From Bacteroidales bacterium (GTDB taxonomy: Bacteria; Bacteroidota; Bacteroidia; Bacteroidales; GCA-2748055), in assembly GCA_023138875.1 (NCBI GenBank), contig JAGLOO010000010.1, forward strand, positions 44,314-108,313: a stretch of 64,000 nucleotides of DNA, read 5' to 3'. The notes beneath the pieces are model-generated. The model searched no databases and was not told the origin of the DNA. It saw only the letters and a program-made list of their open reading frames with translations. This document shows, piece by piece, positions 62,523-64,000 of this stretch. The stretch's first letter is position 1. Each line of letters begins with the position of its first letter. A program made the position numbers and the translations under genes.

Positions 62523-63791
62523 TTATATGTCATTAGGAACAGGCATTTGCGCATTTACATCTTCCCGCCATCTTTGCAAATCACCTGACAAATTCTTTGT
62601 TAATGTTTTTAGACTATCAACCAGATTAACCGATTCGCTTATATCACTTTCCAGGTTATATAATTCAAAAGCCGGCTCATTCCCATCCAGGAGACTCTTT
62701 TCATACCATTCAACAAGTTTCCATTTACCACTTCTGATAGCACTACCGGGCACCATCTCAGAACCATGATAATGCGGATAGTGCCAGAAAAGGTTTTGAT
62801 GAATTTCCGATGCAGGATTTTTTAAAACCGGAACGAAACTCTTTCCATCCACATTTTTCCATTTTACAATCAGCGGCTCCCTGATACCTCCTTCGTACAA
62901 CCACCCCTTGCCTGCCCTGAGAGGGGTTTGCGCTGCATAGGTATGCTGCCCCCCGTTATCGGAAATGAAAATAACAATGGTATTCTCTTCGAGGCCCAAT
63001 TCACTGACTTTGCTGAATATTTTACCGCAGCTGCTATCCAACCGTTCAATCATGGCCGCAATTACGGGATTGTTTTCCGGCTCTTCTGTCTCTATTTGTT
63101 CTTCATATTTCCGGATGGTTCCAGCTCTCTCCTTCAACGGATCGTGAATGGTATTGTGTGAAACAAAGAGAAAAAATGGTTTTGATTTGTTTCTTTCAAG
63201 AAAATCAAGTGCGAGATTGGTTATAGTGTCTACGTTATGAGCATCATTTTCTGCCTGTTGTCAGGATTGGGCCATGCTTCGTGAAGGTTTATAGGTAACA
63301 AAAGTTTCATCGAAACCTTGTTTGTCAGGGTTAAAGGGCAAACTTTTAGGCGGTGTTTTTTCAGAACTTAAATGCCATTTCCCGAAAAGTGCAGTATTGT
63401 AACCTTTTTCTTTTAAGATTTCAGCAAAAGTAATTTCGTCTAGCGGTAAAAATTTTTGCCAGTCGGGCTGGGAAAGAAGATAGTTATCCCTATTATTTCC
63501 TGTAATGAAATCGGTTAAATGCAGCCGTGCAGGATTTTTTCCTGTCATAATGCTGGCCCTGGTAGGTGAGCATACCGCGCAGGCTGCATAAGCATTTGTA
63601 AACCGTATTCCCTGTTCAGACAGTTTATCGATATTGGGTGTCTGGTAATAGTTGCTTCCGTAACAACCCAATTGAGAATATCCCAAATCATCAGCTAAAA
63701 TGAAAATTATATTAGGCTTTGGATTGTTTCCGGAGCAACCGAAATTTAAATATCCAATTATAAGAATTGGAATGATATTCATTAACTTCAT
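62523..63791 (-). pseudogene. S1-family sulfatase interrupted by an in-frame TGA
   Basis: The frame starts at 63791 with a signal (MKLMNIIPILIIGYLNFGCSG) and IIFILADDLGYSQLGCYG. The formylglycine motif is CSPTR at Cys74. At 63263-63261 a TGA follows SRSMAQS. The same frame then continues without a gap (AENDAHNVDTITNLALDFLE, later VIFISDNGGQHTYAAQTPLR) to 62523. Only this one codon breaks an otherwise complete sulfatase of about 422 codons. Nonsense mutation or a sequencing error are the simple explanations. Confidence 0.8.
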
Positions 63792-63814
63792 ATGATTCTA
63801 TTCTTTTTAATTGC

Positions 63815-63913
63815 TCAATTGCCCTTTTTCGGAAATAATTTAAGAATATGATCGAAAGCAGAGAAGCTTCCTTTTTTCAGTTCAATGATATAGTCTTTCT
63901 CCTCTTTTGGCAT
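63815..63913 (-). pseudogene. ECF sigma-factor N-terminal remnant
   Basis: A 32-residue frame, MPKEEKDYIIELKKGS then FSAFDHILKLFPKKGN and stop. LKKGSFSAFDHILKLF fits region 2.1 of ECF sigma-70 factors, which in Bacteroidota often control glycan-use genes. The remainder of the gene is gone. Confidence 0.55.
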
Positions 63914-63975
63914 AGCTATTTGTCCTGTCAATATACAATTTCTTTAAAATCCATCAAAAACACTGTATTTGGTGA
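63864..63975 (-). repeat. 112-bp direct repeat, copy 2
   Basis: Partner of 57684-57795. Its right end abuts the IS terminal repeat that starts at 63976. Confidence 0.85.
63928..63960 (-). promoter_or_regulatory. Bacteroidota-type promoter of the sigma remnant
   Basis: Minus strand TTTTTG (63960-63955), 19 nt, TATATTGA (63935-63928), 14 nt before ATG 63913. Could now drive the downstream sulfatase pseudogene. Confidence 0.6.
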
Positions 63976-64000
63976 CAGGGTCGACGCATTTAAATTTGAA
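63976..64000. mobile_element. Terminal repeat of a second ISAs1-family copy, cut by the window edge
   Basis: CAGGGTCGACGCATTTAAAT and the next five bases are identical to the left end of the element at 49433, in the same orientation. The element would continue to the right of the window. Confidence 0.7.

Overview
The window looks like the chromosome of a Bacteroidota bacterium, probably a marine or gut-type, glycan-degrading member of the Bacteroidales/Marinilabiliales. The evidence is a protein with a type IX secretion (type B) C-terminal domain, a two-domain NagB, S1 sulfatases, a GH172-type protein and Bacteroidota-style TTTG/TAnnTTTG promoters. Roughly positions 1-41,100 are a temperate siphovirus-like prophage whose left end lies outside the window. 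The remaining 23 kb are host genes, much rearranged towards the right edge. No rRNA, tRNA or CRISPR array was seen.

Prophage, left to right. Replication: primase-helicase, a DnaA domain IV-like protein, an HNH endonuclease and many tiny overlapping genes (1-6,341). Cargo: an island with a HEPN-type protein, an unknown partner and an opposite-strand DUF4145/HEPN protein (6,582-8,285), followed by an AT-rich spacer packed with GTGCA/TGCAC repeats. Head: S49-type protease and major capsid protein (9,822-12,807). Packaging: large terminase (16,132-17,886), with portal-like and neck proteins after it. Tail: tape measure (22,978-25,800) and a second copy of a tail-tube-like protein. Host recognition: a signal-peptide-bearing spike with LamG-like and polysaccharide-lyase-like regions, and a 1,156-residue LamG-type fibre (26,792-33,163). 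Lysis: small membrane proteins, amidase and holin (33,726-36,015). Two further tail/baseplate-like proteins follow, and a convergent tyrosine integrase closes the element (39,912-41,078). Capsid genes lie upstream of terminase and portal, the reverse of the usual order.

The most striking new signal is a recurring intergenic motif, GTCCTTTC, followed exactly 23 nt later by TTGCA-like sequence. It occurs six times, each time just before a structural transcription unit. It has the geometry of a Bacteroidota promoter (-33/-7) with a phage-specific -33 box and probably marks the late promoters. At two sites the predicted mRNA would be almost leaderless.

Host part. A TPR protein, a HEAT-like protein and a T9SS-sorted fibronectin-type protein; a DUF6702-like/HupE-UreJ pair; XerD; a PIG-L pseudogene; DeoC; a remnant of an ISAs1-family element with both inverted repeats; and an amino-sugar operon (MFS transporter, ROK kinase, NagB). 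Beyond that lies a mosaic of broken genes: a Tat-signal pseudogene, AbiEii-, HEPN- and PIN-type toxin remnants, and a truncated ATPase. These are interleaved with sulfatases, a GH172 protein and a mutarotase-like lipoprotein. A 112-bp promoter plus N-terminal ECF-sigma fragment is repeated upstream of two sulfatase genes, and in one case is fused to the sulfatase. The second sulfatase carries an in-frame TGA. A further ISAs1-type terminal repeat starts at 63,976 and runs off the window.
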